In this document: piece after piece, positions 44,843 to 55,800 of the stretch
How the letters are laid out: the number at the start of each line of letters is the position of its first letter
Numbering within the stretch: position 1 is the first letter of the stretch
Assembly: GCF_002900095.1 (NCBI RefSeq)
Contig: NZ_LLKN01000002.1
Location: 1,984,001 to 2,048,000, forward strand
DNA: 64,000 nucleotides
Source of the DNA: Salegentibacter mishustinae
GTDB lineage: Bacteria; Bacteroidota; Bacteroidia; Flavobacteriales; Flavobacteriaceae
Direction: 5' to 3'
Translations under genes and position numbers: made by a program
Notes under the pieces: model-generated
Database searches by the model: none
The model's input: the letters and a program-made list of their open reading frames with translations, nothing else
What the model was told of the DNA's origin: nothing

Positions 44843-46429
44843 TTAAGGTTTTGTATTTTGATGTTTCAGTGCTTTACCAGCCAATTTATTAGCAAATTCT
44901 CCATTTCGTAAAACAATTTCACCATTTACAATTACCAAATTCATTCCTGTGGCTAACTTTGAAGGATCCTCAAAAGTAGCGTGATCTTTCACTTCATCAG
45001 GATCAAATAAGATCAAATCGGCAAAATTACCTTCTTCGATTTTCCCTCTTTTTTCAAAACCAAATGTTTCCGCTACAAGGACTGACTGGTTGTGCAGTAG
45101 AAAAGGCAAATCTATAATACCATCTTCTTTATAATATTTTCTCATTTTTGTTGAAAACGAGCCGTATTTCCTAGGATGGCCAGGAGTTCCATCTGATCCG
45201 GTCATTACCCATTCCTGTTGCATAAATGAATTTAAATCTTCATCGGTCATATTATAGCTCACTACCCTAATTTCACCATCTGCTTTAAGCGCCTTTATCA
45301 CAGTTTCAGTAGGAGTTATATCCCAGTTTGAAGCAATTTCCTTTAGGGAAAGTCCGTTTAACTTTTCGTCCTCCGCAGAAGAGAAAATAAGTGTTTCGGG
45401 GCCTCCTCGTCGCCTGATATTTTCTTTGATTCCAGCTTTTAGACTGTCTTGAAGTGTTGCGTCATTAAAACGTTCTATCAAACTTTCATAACCACCCTCT
45501 TCTGCCCATCTCGGGATTACCGCTGCGATAAGGTTGGTACGCGAAGCTGGGTACGGATATTGGTTTGCGGTTACTATTAGTCCTTTTTCCTGGGCTTCTT
45601 CAACCATTTTAATAACCTCGGCACTCTTTCCCCAAACATCTTTCCCAAGGGCTTTAATATGGGAAATATGAACAGGAATATCCGATTTTTCGGCAATCTC
45701 CAGTATTTCTTCAACAGATTTTATTAAGCCTATGGTATAGCTGCTTTCATCGCGCATATGCGTGTCGTAAATTCCTCCATATTTCGATGCCACTTTAGAA
45801 AGCTCGATAATCTCTTCGGTTTCTGAATAACTTCCAGGGGAATAAAAAAGCCCGGTAGAAATACCAAAAGCACCGTCTTTCATAGCCTGAGCCACGAGAT
45901 CTTTCATTTGTTTCAAGTCATCGGCATTTGGCTGCACATCCTTTAATCCCAAAACTTCTTTACGAACAGAACCATGACCTACTAAAAGCGCGGCATTGGT
46001 GCCAATACCGTTACTTTGCCACTCATCTAGCTTTTCCCCAATCGGAATTGAGCTGGAACCATCGTTTCCGGTTACAATGGTGGTAACGCCCTGCATTAAA
46101 TAAGGCAAATTGGCTTTACGATCTTCACGGGAAAGATCATAGGTTAAATGTGTATGCGGATCTATAAATCCCGGTGAAAGGATTTTTCCATCAGCTTCAA
46201 TAATATTTGTGGTCTTAAAATTCTGGGAAGCGGCATCGCCCAAAAAAACGATTTTATCATCTTTAACTCCAACATCAAGGTTTTTAAAACCGGTTTCTTT
46301 ATCTATAAAAACTCTGGAACCGGTAATTAAATAGTCTGGCTCCGTAATTTGAGCATTTGCACAACTACTTATTACAATAAACAACGCAGCCAATATTAAA
46401 AAACTGCTCAATCTAATTTCTTTCTTCAT
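44843..46429 (-). CDS. N-acyl-D-amino-acid deacylase (D-aminoacylase), lipoprotein type
   Basis: The 528-residue amidohydrolase has a lipoprotein-type signal (VISSC, Cys about 23), the metal-binding GFIDPHTHLTYDL, the family segment IPVHISHIKALGKDVWG and GSDGTPGHPRKYGSF. These are signature stretches of D-aminoacylases, which remove acyl groups from N-acyl-D-amino acids or act on related dipeptides. It begins directly after the racemase stop (no gap). Its export is consistent with work in the periplasm on material brought in by SusC/SusD. Confidence 0.85.
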   Translation of the reverse strand: MKKEIRLSSFLILAALFIVISSCANAQITEPDYLITGSRVFIDKETGFKNLDVGVKDDKIVFLGDAASQNFKTTNIIEADGKILSPGFIDPHTHLTYDLSREDRKANLPYLMQGVTTIVTGNDGSSSIPIGEKLDEWQSNGIGTNAALLVGHGSVRKEVLGLKDVQPNADDLKQMKDLVAQAMKDGAFGISTGLFYSPGSYSETEEIIELSKVASKYGGIYDTHMRDESSYTIGLIKSVEEILEIAEKSDIPVHISHIKALGKDVWGKSAEVIKMVEEAQEKGLIVTANQYPYPASRTNLIAAVIPRWAEEGGYESLIERFNDATLQDSLKAGIKENIRRRGGPETLIFSSAEDEKLNGLSLKEIASNWDITPTETVIKALKADGEIRVVSYNMTDEDLNSFMQQEWVMTGSDGTPGHPRKYGSFSTKMRKYYKEDGIIDLPFLLHNQSVLVAETFGFEKRGKIEEGNFADLILFDPDEVKDHATFEDPSKLATGMNLVIVNGEIVLRNGEFANKLAGKALKHQNTKP

Positions 46430-47983
46430 TTAATCTATTCTTGCTGATTCTTCTAGGTATTCGGTTTTGGGATTGGAACGCGTAAATTCTTCCACCAGTT
46501 TATAGGTTTCCGGTATTGAATTTTTAAAACGATCCAGAGTTTCTTCTGAAATATTATTTTTGCTAAAAGGCACTACTTTAACATATTCCTGAATTTCACC
46601 CTCGGTTCTTCCGTATTTATACTCGTAAGGAAATCTCCCGTTATCGTCCAACTGAACATTTTCATTTTCGGTATTAGGAACGCTTATAAAAAATTCGCTG
46701 TTCATCATATCCCCGGAAGGATTGAAAAGGTTTTTCTGCTTCATATACACATACAACTCCTCGGCAACATTAACAGCGGGATCTACAATAGCAATATCTT
46801 CTGCCATAAAATCACGATAGATATATTCGCCATCTTTCTGATAGTTATAAAGTTCATCCAACACCTGATTGATTTCTGCGGTTAAATAAGGATAATGCGT
46901 ACAGCCCAATACAATAGCTTTTAAGGGCTTTGGATTATTGGCGTTTCTTATTTTTTCCAATAAACTCACCACATGGTAACGCACATAATTTTCAGAATCG
47001 TTAATCTGAAGAATTTGGCAATCATCAGTATCTTTATTATCACATAGCATTTTACCGTGATCAAAATCAAAATTGTAGATATCCATTAAAGTTTTGTCAA
47101 TCTCGAATTTTTCATCATTTAGAGAAGGTCCCCGATAATCTTCCCGGGGCTTTTCCAGATCTTTATTTATAAAATCAGGTTCTTCATCTACTGCTTCAGC
47201 TATTCCGTGGCCACCCTGGTTAAAAACCTGGATTTCCCCGATATAGCCCAATTCATCTTTCACCTTTAACAACGTATTTTCATAACCTTTGGAAGCAATG
47301 GTACCCACCGTGGCCATTACGCCAATAGAGCCATTTTCATCCTTTCTCAGGGTAGCAAGAGTTCCGCGTGCACCTGCATCTATTACACCAATTACTTTTA
47401 ATTCAATTCCCGTTTTATCAATAAATTCCCTAATAAATTCACTCCCGTAAGCGGTAGCGGTATTACAAGCAATTACAATTGATTTAACCGATTGCTTATC
47501 CTTTTGAAAAACAGTATCCCTGGCTTCTCGATAATATTTATCTGAAAGCAGGAACTGGGTATCTTTAAGGATATGTTCTATCAATAAATCGGTTTTTTCT
47601 TCGCTGGAATAATTGCCGTAGGGCATATTGGCCTGATCTGCCAAATAGATAAATTTCTCTGAAGTAAAATCGGGCGCACCATCGCTCCCTTTTTCCTGAT
47701 TTTGATTATTGTAACTATCAAAATTAACCAGCGCATCCAATACCGTCAATCCGCCTGTACCAGAATCAAAAACCCCAATGGGTAAACTATTATCCATCTC
47801 AGGATAATCTTCAAAATTTACGTGGTAAAATGAATCTTCTTCCTCTAAAATAGTGGAAACAATTGCCCGGTCTTTTTCTTCGGAATTTTCATTTTTTGCA
47901 AGGTCTTTTTTACCGGAATCTTTACAAGAAAGCCCAAAGAATACCAGGAAAACTAATAAATACTGACTTTTAAAATTTTTCAT
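46430..47983 (-). CDS. Extracytoplasmic glutamate-racemase-like lipoprotein
   Basis: The 517-residue protein starts with a lipoprotein signal (MKNFKSQYLLVFLVF, then GLSC). The mature part has the whole Asp/Glu racemase pattern: LPIGVFDSGTGGLTVL, ADQANMPYGNY, the first catalytic Cys in VIACNTATAYG, and the second in VLGCTHYPYL. A typical MurI has about 265 residues; here an insertion of roughly 90 residues precedes the second half (PDFINKDLEKP to YHVVSLLEKI) and a 120-residue tail follows. ATG 47983 is chosen because the signal peptide starts there; upstream starts lengthen it to 535. It would interconvert D- and L-glutamate outside the cytoplasm, which is unusual. Confidence 0.85.
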   Translation of the reverse strand: MKNFKSQYLLVFLVFFGLSCKDSGKKDLAKNENSEEKDRAIVSTILEEEDSFYHVNFEDYPEMDNSLPIGVFDSGTGGLTVLDALVNFDSYNNQNQEKGSDGAPDFTSEKFIYLADQANMPYGNYSSEEKTDLLIEHILKDTQFLLSDKYYREARDTVFQKDKQSVKSIVIACNTATAYGSEFIREFIDKTGIELKVIGVIDAGARGTLATLRKDENGSIGVMATVGTIASKGYENTLLKVKDELGYIGEIQVFNQGGHGIAEAVDEEPDFINKDLEKPREDYRGPSLNDEKFEIDKTLMDIYNFDFDHGKMLCDNKDTDDCQILQINDSENYVRYHVVSLLEKIRNANNPKPLKAIVLGCTHYPYLTAEINQVLDELYNYQKDGEYIYRDFMAEDIAIVDPAVNVAEELYVYMKQKNLFNPSGDMMNSEFFISVPNTENENVQLDDNGRFPYEYKYGRTEGEIQEYVKVVPFSKNNISEETLDRFKNSIPETYKLVEEFTRSNPKTEYLEESARID

Positions 47984-48069
47984 TATAAATGTTTTAAAAA
48001 AGCAGAGCCTGACCATGAAGAACGAATTTGCTATCACCTAAGTCTTCAAGCCAGACTCCATTTAATTGG

Positions 48070-49716
48070 CTAATTTGCTGTCTTCATTTCAAAAATAACA
48101 GAACCGGAAGTCTCAGTAGCTAATTGATTGATTTTAAAGACGATCAAGGTACCATCTTCAACTTCGAAGAAAATCACATCATCTTGTTTAACTCTCCGTA
48201 TTCTGTCCCCAGGACCATTTTCGTTTTCAACATAACCTGGCATATCTTCTACTTCTGCCAAAGCGTTTTGGTATGCTTCACTAAGTTCCTCTTCTGAAGA
48301 AAGCCCTTCAAAAAGAGCAGCTGTATCAGAATTACCGATATTTACAAACTGGCCATCATTTTTAGTATCCCAGCCTTCATAAACAGCAGTTTCAATATCA
48401 GAACCAAAATATTGTAAACCACTACTTGCAGGCGCCAGGAAATTAACTCCTGTACTGGCACCTACCAGCATTATGAAATTAACATCTGCTTGGTTAGTTG
48501 TAGCGTCTTCAAGACTGTAAACCGTCTGGTTAGCAATGTTAAAATAGCTTCCTACACTACTATTATCCTGGCCTCCCATTTCTATTTCAGGGAAATAAGC
48601 AAGCTCCCCTCCTTCATTATCATCATCATCATCTTCTCCTTCTCCCGGATCAACAGGTTCTACATCAGGATCGGCTGCGGTTTTCATTTCAAATTCTACC
48701 ATTCCAGCTGTATCTGGCAGTATTGAGGTTATTTTCAATACGGCTATGGTACCACTTTCTGTTTTAAAGAAAATAATATCTCCAACATTTACTCTTCTAA
48801 CCCTATCTCCAGGTCCGTTCTCATTTTCAACATAACCGGGCATACTGGTTACATTAGCCTGGGCTTCTTCAAAGGCAGAAATAATATCTGCTGAAAATTC
48901 TAAATTATTAAAAATAGCTTCGGCATCATCAAGATTACCAATATTCACAAATTCGCCATCATTTTTAATATCCCAGCCATCATATACAGCATCGCTAATT
49001 TCTGATCCGAAATATTGGAAACCACTACTTGCCGGTGCAAGAAAATTAATACCGGTAGAAGCTCCTACAAGCATACCCAGGTCAATTCTTTCCTGATTGC
49101 TGCTCGCTTCTGGAAGTGTATAATCTGTAGCTTCTTCTATATTGAAGAAACTTCCAATATCTGAATTATCCTGACCACCAAGGGCTAGTTGTGTATAATA
49201 GATGATATCATTTATTTCCTGAATTGGATCTTCTTCTGGAGCTTCCTTTTCTACCTCCAGGACCATAGCTTCGGAAACTTCATTTTCTTCCTGCTCTACC
49301 ACGAAATCCAGGGTAATCTTATCTTTATCCTGGCGCTCCTCAGCTACGTGATATTCAAATTCGATAGTTTCGGTATCTTCTCCGCTCAAATCGCGGCGAT
49401 ATTCTGGAAGTTCTGTTCTTTCTTGTACTACAACACCCTCAGATATTATTTTTTCGTACACCGAGAAACCGGTAGCCACTTTTTGACCTTTATTGATCTT
49501 TACAGTAAATTGATGTGTGGAATCGGGTGCGGTATTAAAGCTTTGACCAAAATATTCAGGATCAAAACTTATTTGAGCATCCTGCCTGGCAGTATCTTCT
49601 TCTATATCCTCAAGATCATCATCAGATGAACAGGAAGAGGCTAAAAAACCTACTGTCATTAAGCAAAGAAGAATATAGCCTAATGAGCGCTGAATGTTTA
49701 TATATTTTTTTTCCAT
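48070..49716 (-). CDS. Surface lipoprotein with two tandem 165-residue repeats
   Basis: The 548-residue protein has a lipobox (ASSCS, Cys about 29) and a Ser/Asp-rich tether, a first beta domain (about 45-160), then two homologous repeats (about 177-346 and 377-548) joined by an acidic link with a run of Asp. The repeats share GGQDNSxxGSxFNI, MLVGASTGxNFLAPASSGxQYFGS, YxGWDxKNDGxFVNIGN, MPGYVENENGPGDRxRRV and FEMKTA. Export as a surface lipoprotein next to SusD suggests a SusE/F-like binding protein. I do not recognise the repeat family. Confidence 0.7.
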   Translation of the reverse strand: MEKKYINIQRSLGYILLCLMTVGFLASSCSSDDDLEDIEEDTARQDAQISFDPEYFGQSFNTAPDSTHQFTVKINKGQKVATGFSVYEKIISEGVVVQERTELPEYRRDLSGEDTETIEFEYHVAEERQDKDKITLDFVVEQEENEVSEAMVLEVEKEAPEEDPIQEINDIIYYTQLALGGQDNSDIGSFFNIEEATDYTLPEASSNQERIDLGMLVGASTGINFLAPASSGFQYFGSEISDAVYDGWDIKNDGEFVNIGNLDDAEAIFNNLEFSADIISAFEEAQANVTSMPGYVENENGPGDRVRRVNVGDIIFFKTESGTIAVLKITSILPDTAGMVEFEMKTAADPDVEPVDPGEGEDDDDDNEGGELAYFPEIEMGGQDNSSVGSYFNIANQTVYSLEDATTNQADVNFIMLVGASTGVNFLAPASSGLQYFGSDIETAVYEGWDTKNDGQFVNIGNSDTAALFEGLSSEEELSEAYQNALAEVEDMPGYVENENGPGDRIRRVKQDDVIFFEVEDGTLIVFKINQLATETSGSVIFEMKTAN

Positions 49717-49746
49717 TGTTTTAATTTTAAGTGAAAAGAATTACTT

Positions 49747-50874
49747 CTACTCCTCCAGTGAAGCGAGGATATAGTCTTCTACTAAACTGGCGATATCGGT
49801 GAAATGATCTCCCGGCGTACTTCCCTGACTTAAAGAAGTAAGTACTACAATAAGATCCAGTTCCGGAATTGTCATCATATATTGCCCACCGTGGCCAATA
49901 GCGGAGTAGGTGCTGTACTGGTTAGCTTTTACCAGCCACCACAAATAACCGTAACCTTCAATTTCAAAAGGTCTTGAAATGCCCTGTGGTTCCACTTGAA
50001 ATTTTATACTTTCTTCTATCCAGTCTTCTGGAACAATACGTTGATCTTTATAAATCCCGCCGTTGCTAACCATTATGCCTATTTTGGCTAAATCGTAAGG
50101 TTTAACATATACATTATTACCCCCTTCGTTGTATCCCTGTGGATCGGTTTCCCAACGGGTTACTTCTATATCCATAGGTTCATAAAGGTATTTTTGCGCA
50201 AATTCTAGAGAACTCATTCCCGTAGCTTCGGTAAGAATAGCTGATAACAAATGGGTATCTCCTGTACTATAGGCATACCATTCACCTGGATCGGCTTCCA
50301 TTGGTAATTCCAGCGCGTGGCGCAACCAATCATCACTATTTGTCCAGGCGGAATAATTATCCAGACTTGTAGACTCCAGGCCTGAAGTCATCGTCATAAG
50401 ATGTTCTATCGTAATCTCCTTTTTTCGGGGATCCATCTCATCGTTGTATATCTCCGGTACGTAATCGTATAAAGTTTCATCTATACTTTCTATAAAACCT
50501 TCTTCAATAGCAATTCCAATTAAAAGATTAAGTATACTTTTTGATGATGATTTAAGGTTACTTGCCTGTCCTTCAGAAAAATTATTGTAATAATTTTCGA
50601 AAACCAGAGTATCATTTTTTATTACAAGTAGGCTATGTAAACGCCCCATTAGGGCAGCACGGCTGTCTACTTCTCTAAATTTTTCGGGATTAAAACCCAA
50701 ATCTTCCGGTTCTGCTTCTGGAATGTCAAAAGACACTTCCTCATCGGGATTAGGATCCGGAACCTGACTTCCATTATCATCTGTATTATTTTCATCACCA
50801 GAACAGGAAACCGCACTCACTAAAAATGTAAGCACTACAATAAACTGTTGTAACATTATCTTATTTTTTTTCAT
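49747..50874 (-). CDS. Serine hydrolase, beta-lactamase/DD-peptidase fold, lipoprotein
   Basis: The 375-residue protein has a lipoprotein signal (SAVSCSG, Cys about 24), an acidic tether, and a class-C beta-lactamase-like domain: nucleophile motif SSSKSILNLLIG (Ser-x-x-Lys, about 105), WYAYSTGDTHLL in place of Tyr-x-Asn (Tyr-Ser-Thr), and GHGGQYMM as the third motif. The family includes D-aminopeptidases, DD-carboxypeptidases, 6-aminohexanoate-dimer hydrolases and esterases. In this locus hydrolysis of a D-residue-containing peptide or amide is likely. It lies 30 bases from both neighbours. Confidence 0.8.
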   Translation of the reverse strand: MKKNKIMLQQFIVVLTFLVSAVSCSGDENNTDDNGSQVPDPNPDEEVSFDIPEAEPEDLGFNPEKFREVDSRAALMGRLHSLLVIKNDTLVFENYYNNFSEGQASNLKSSSKSILNLLIGIAIEEGFIESIDETLYDYVPEIYNDEMDPRKKEITIEHLMTMTSGLESTSLDNYSAWTNSDDWLRHALELPMEADPGEWYAYSTGDTHLLSAILTEATGMSSLEFAQKYLYEPMDIEVTRWETDPQGYNEGGNNVYVKPYDLAKIGIMVSNGGIYKDQRIVPEDWIEESIKFQVEPQGISRPFEIEGYGYLWWLVKANQYSTYSAIGHGGQYMMTIPELDLIVVLTSLSQGSTPGDHFTDIASLVEDYILASLEE

Positions 50875-50904
50875 TTTAATAAATTTTAAATGGCTCTAGA
50901 GCTA

Positions 50905-51387
50905 TTACTCAACTTCAAAATCGATCACACCACCATCACGCCCTTGTGGAACACCGGTAGGACTCTCTCTCACCTCATCTAAAGTTGCGGTAAGGCCGTT
51001 TACATTTCTAACAACTACCTGGAACTCGAACTCGGTTCCGCTAGGTACATCGGGCACGGTATAATTAATTAAAAGGGAATCGGTTCTGCTTAGCTCAGAA
51101 TAAGCTTCCTCATATGGGAAAACTCTTAAATCGTCCAGTTCGGGATGCCCATCTACCTGAGCAAAGAAGTCGACCTGTTCTATAGAATCATTAGACCAGT
51201 ATCTTAGATCTAAAGTAATTTCTGAACCTGAGGAATAGTCTTCGTCAGACGTAGTGAAACTTGCAATTATAGGGGTACTTCTTCCGGTTTCCTCGACATT
51301 TTCTTCAAGCCAAAGATCATCGCTATAACAAGAGATAGCTGTGATGGCAATAAGGCCTGACAATAGTATTTTTGCTATATTTTTCAT
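50905..51387 (-). CDS. Small hypothetical surface lipoprotein
   Basis: The 160-residue protein has a lipobox (AITAISCYS, Cys about 20) and a mature part predicted as a single Ig-like beta sandwich (SFTTSDEDYSSGSEITLDL, EFEFQVVVRNVNGLTATL). It lies 11 bases downstream of susD and is clearly in the operon. Small lipoproteins after susCD often bind the glycan or peptide substrate. Function unknown. Confidence 0.7.
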   Translation of the reverse strand: MKNIAKILLSGLIAITAISCYSDDLWLEENVEETGRSTPIIASFTTSDEDYSSGSEITLDLRYWSNDSIEQVDFFAQVDGHPELDDLRVFPYEEAYSELSRTDSLLINYTVPDVPSGTEFEFQVVVRNVNGLTATLDEVRESPTGVPQGRDGGVIDFEVE

Positions 51388-51398
51388 AATTATTTATT

Positions 51399-52883
51399 TT
51401 ATTGATCCCACCATAACCTGGTAGATACGTCCTTTGTTGCTTCTTGTACATTTACATCATTTCGACTATATTCAGAATCCGGGTATCTCACCCTTCTTAC
51501 CCACCGACCTTCAAGAAACGGATTGTGCGCCACTGGGAGTTCAAGATCTTTGTATACGTTGTCGTTATAATCGTAGCGACGCATATCAGTCCAAACTTCG
51601 GGATGGAGAAACATAGCAAGGTATTTCTCTTTCATAATTAGATCCAAACTAAGGTTGTCTGCTTCTACCGCAATACTAGCATCCGAAAGGTATAAATTAG
51701 CATTAGCTGAACTCACACCTACTTTATCCATATTAGCTTCAATTCCTTCCAGGTAAGCCTGGTAAGCTTCCTCGGTAGCTCCTTCGCTTCTGGCATCCCC
51801 GCCATTAAGTAAAAATCTTGCTTCTGCCTCGATAAACTTATGTTCTGCATAAGTCACCATTTCAATAGGCGAAGTCTGGGAAGTATAGTAACTGTCTTCG
51901 GCAAAACGCGCATTGGCATTACCTTTCCCGGCACCATTGATACCACCAATAAGGGGTTCTCCTTCTGCTTCGTTGAAAGCAATGATATCCAAACGTGGAT
52001 CATTATCCAGTTCTGCACTGCCATATGGATAACTGGAACCATCCATATATTCTACAATCTGTTCAGAAACAATAAGGTTGGAGTTTCCTGTCTGACCTGC
52101 CAACACTACCCCAGCATACCAGGGGTTAAAGGTTCTGGTAGAGTAATCCAGTCCAAAATCATCGGCATTACTTTCCATTCCATGCTCCAAGGCATCCAAA
52201 GCATTTTGCGCAGCATCAACGGTACCTTTTTTAGTTAAATGAATAGCGTAGCGGGCTTTTAAGGTATAAGCCAATTTTATCCACTTAGAGATATCTCCTC
52301 CATAAACAAGATCTTCTTCACCAGGTTGATAAATAGTATTGTCTTCCATTTCAAGGTCCGCAATAGCGTCATCCAGTAAACCGGGAATTTGCGCATAAAT
52401 ATAGCTTTGGTCATTATAGGAAGGACTAAAATTTTCTTCCTCCATTAAAGCTTCATCAAAAGGAATGGCTCCCCAATGGTCTGTAGCAATCCCTATGTTC
52501 ATTACCCTTAATACTTTTGCAATTCCACGGTAATGATAAGCTTCAGCTTCTGTTGCTTTATCAATAATGGTTTTTGCAGAAGTTAGCCCGTCTAGGTAAA
52601 TATTTACCCAGGCCGATGTAAGCGAAAGTTCATTTTGATTACTTGGTCCATTATTACCTACTGAAGAGGACTGTTGTGTATACTGACTCGTATAATAGGC
52701 AATGTTGAAATAAGTGTCTGCTAGGTAGTAAATAGAAGTTGGTAAAATGACTTCCATTTCTACTTCTTCTTCACTTATCTTATTAGGATCATCGTTTGCA
52801 TCCAAAAAATCTTCGCATCCAGTAGCTAGTAGTAAAATACTGAATATGAGAAGATATTGATATTTAAATTTTGTTTTTATCAT
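51399..52883 (-). CDS. SusD/RagB-family nutrient-binding lipoprotein (SusD-like_2)
   Basis: The 494-residue protein has a lipobox (LLATGC, Cys about 23) followed by EDFLDANDDPNKI, typical of the SusD-like_2 branch, and a TPR-rich fold with SAKTIIDKATEAEAYHYRGIAKV, YTLKARYAIHLTKKG and VTYAEHKFIEAEARFLLNGG. It forms the lid over the SusC barrel and captures the substrate at the cell surface. Eleven bases separate it from susC. The SusD-like_2 group is often found with peptide or unknown substrates rather than with starch. Confidence 0.9.
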   Translation of the reverse strand: MIKTKFKYQYLLIFSILLLATGCEDFLDANDDPNKISEEEVEMEVILPTSIYYLADTYFNIAYYTSQYTQQSSSVGNNGPSNQNELSLTSAWVNIYLDGLTSAKTIIDKATEAEAYHYRGIAKVLRVMNIGIATDHWGAIPFDEALMEEENFSPSYNDQSYIYAQIPGLLDDAIADLEMEDNTIYQPGEEDLVYGGDISKWIKLAYTLKARYAIHLTKKGTVDAAQNALDALEHGMESNADDFGLDYSTRTFNPWYAGVVLAGQTGNSNLIVSEQIVEYMDGSSYPYGSAELDNDPRLDIIAFNEAEGEPLIGGINGAGKGNANARFAEDSYYTSQTSPIEMVTYAEHKFIEAEARFLLNGGDARSEGATEEAYQAYLEGIEANMDKVGVSSANANLYLSDASIAVEADNLSLDLIMKEKYLAMFLHPEVWTDMRRYDYNDNVYKDLELPVAHNPFLEGRWVRRVRYPDSEYSRNDVNVQEATKDVSTRLWWDQ

Positions 52884-52894
52884 CCTGTTAATTT

Positions 52895-55800
52895 TTAGAA
52901 ATTAAGACTAAGCCCAAATATTACACTTCTGGTATTTGGGATGCTATATCCCGTTAATCCAAAAGCATTACTTCCAGCACTGTAGGTTGTTCCTTCCGGA
53001 TCATAACCTTCGAAAGGTGTAATAAGCAATAGGTTATTCCCTGTGGCACTAAAGGTTACTCCACTAAAAAAAGTTCTGTCCAAAATTGATTTTGGTAAGC
53101 GGTAAGAGAGTGAGGCGCTTCTTAATCTTACCCAGGAAGCGTCCTGCATGAGAAGTTCTGAAGCAGCATTATAACGCGATAGCCTATAATAATCCTGATC
53201 TAAAATCACAGGTTGTGTATTAGGCTGTCCATCAGACGTCACCCCATCGAAAATCACTTCCTTATATCGTTGATTTGTTGCTGTAATGGTTCCAAATTCC
53301 CAATCGTTAATTCGACTTTCATCATAAGCATCCCCTCCTTGTTTAACTTCAACTAGAAAAGAAAAATTGAAATTCTTATAAGAAAAAGAGTTTGTTATTC
53401 CACCTGTCCAGTCCGGCATAGCTGAACCAACATATTTTAAAGAGTCTCTGTCTACATTTGGAAATCCAGCGTCATCTATCAGTAATTCGCCATCATCCGT
53501 ACGTTCATAGCCATAACCATATAAATCTCCCGGAGAACCCCCTTCGAGAACCCGACTAGTTACACCTTCAGCAGAACTTTGAAATTCGATAACTTCTAAA
53601 CCTTCTGGTAAACTTAGTACCTCACTTCTAATCCTAGACCAGTTTACGGTTACGTCCCACGAAAAATCTTTAGTTTGAATAGGTTTGAAATCTATTAAAG
53701 CTTCAATACCGGTACTTTCAATTTCTCCTGCATTGGTAGTAAACCTTGAAAGGCCACTTGGATTACTCACAGGAAAAGAAACAATTTGATTTTCACTGGC
53801 CTGTTGGAAATAGGTAAGGTCTACTCCTATTTTATTACCCCAAAACCTCAAATCTGTACCAAATTCATAAGAGGTGGTCGTTTCAGGCTTTAAATTTAAG
53901 TCTCCCGCTGAATTTGATTTTTTAAATCCTCCAATTCCATTTAAGGGGAAACCAGGAGTTCCTTCAAAATATTGGCCTACTACATAAGGGGAAGCATCTT
54001 TACCTACCTTAGCCCAGGATGCTCTTAATTTACCATAACTAAGAAAGTCATCCCGTTGTGCGCCCAAGGTTTCAGTAAAAATATATCCCATATTAACCGA
54101 AGGATAAAAGAAAGACCTGTTGTCCTTTGGAAGAGTAGATGCCCAGTCATTTCTTGCAGTTACATTTAAAAACAAGGTTTCCTTATAATTTAACTTTGCA
54201 TCAGCAAAAACACCTACTAGCCTTCTGGTGTAAGCGTTTTTATTTGTAAATAAGTTAGTGGTATTACTTAGGTCTTTAAAATCTGGAAGATTAAAACCTT
54301 CCCCTCTAGTATTTAACCTGTCGTAATTTATATCGGTAACCTGATTACCTAACGTTAAGGAACCTGAGAAATCAGAATTGAATTCCTTTTGGAGAGTTAC
54401 AAGAAAGTTTGAGTTAATTTCCTTATAGTTAATGTTCTCCTCTATCATAAATCCGTTTACCGGGATAGCTACTTTAATATCGTTGGCAGCAAATCTAACT
54501 CGACTGTCGTTATAATAATCCATACCGATTTTATAATCTACCGTCATCCACTTAAAAGGAGTATAGTTGAAACCTACAGCTCCAATAATCCTATTAACAT
54601 CATCTTCAAAAGTGCTGTTCTCGGCAAGGTACAAAGGGTTATTTATAACTCCATTAGTATAATCCTTTTCAGAGCCATCAGGCATCACATGATCATTCAC
54701 ATCTATAGTTGGCGACCATCTTCTAAGGTTACTTACCACAGATTTGTCACCCCCGTTTGGACGGCTACCTCCGGAATTCGTGTAATTAGCACTTCCAGAT
54801 ACTTTAAAATTCTCAGCTAAAGTAGTTTCTCCGCTTATTTTTATAGTTGTTCTTTTATAATTAGTATTAGGAACAATTCCCTCCTGATCCATATGGGAAA
54901 CTGAAGTATAAAAATTGGTTTTGCTATTTCCGCCAGATATACTTGCATAATTATTGAACCTCAAGCCAGTCTTGTAAAATTCTTCGTGAGGATTGGCCGG
55001 GTTATCCAAAGGCCCATTAGGCGGACCCCAGGTATAATAACCATAGGAATAGCCAAAACGACTATCGGGATCTTCAAAAGCCCTGGCGCGACCTCTCCAT
55101 CCTTCACGATAGGTCATCTGAATATCCGGTGTTTTGCTTACCTCTTCAAACGCTATGGTACTTTTAACCCTAATCTGTGTTTTACCTTCTTTTCCTTTTT
55201 TAGTGGTTATAATCACCGCGCCGTTTGCCGCTCGAAGTCCATATAACGCGGTAGCGGAAGGACCTTTTAAGATAGAAATTGACTCAATATCCTCGGGATT
55301 AATATCAGCCGCACGGTTGGTAAATGAATATTGCTCGTTACTTCCGGATGCTGCTGAACCTTCGCTAGGCAATACACTCCCCGAAGTTGTTGAGTTGGAA
55401 ATAGGCATTCCATCTACTACAAATAATGGTTGGTTATCGCCTGATGGACTAAGAGAAGTAATACCCCTTATTATAATATTGGAACCAGCTCCTGCTGCCC
55501 CACTCGAGCTATTAATTGAAACCCCGGCAACCTTTCCCCTAAGTGCATTAACCAGGTTTGGTTCTTCTGTACGGGCGATTTCTTCGCCTGAGACTTCCTG
55601 TACGGCATAACCTAAGGCTTTTTTCTCTTGTTTTATTCCAAAAGAAGTTACTACTACTTCATTTAAAGATTCAGAGGTGGTTCCTAAGGTAACATCTACA
55701 GTTTCCCTTCCCTCCAATGGAATTTCTTTGGTTTCGTAACCAACAAATGAAAAAACCAAAACTGCATTACTTTGAGAAACCTGCAAGGAATAATTTCCTT

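Noticed and set aside
49189-49629. 146-codon plus-strand frame, Phe/Tyr-rich
   Set aside because: It is the complement of the acidic repeat lipoprotein; the aromatic composition is typical of the antisense of GAA/GAT-rich codons.
51840-52238. 132-codon plus-strand frame within the susD gene
   Set aside because: It lies opposite to a well-supported SusD frame, and its product has no recognisable domain; it is an antisense shadow.
55134-55610. 158-codon plus-strand frame within susC
   Set aside because: It overlaps the plug-domain coding sequence of SusC on the other strand and has no ribosome-binding site or domain.
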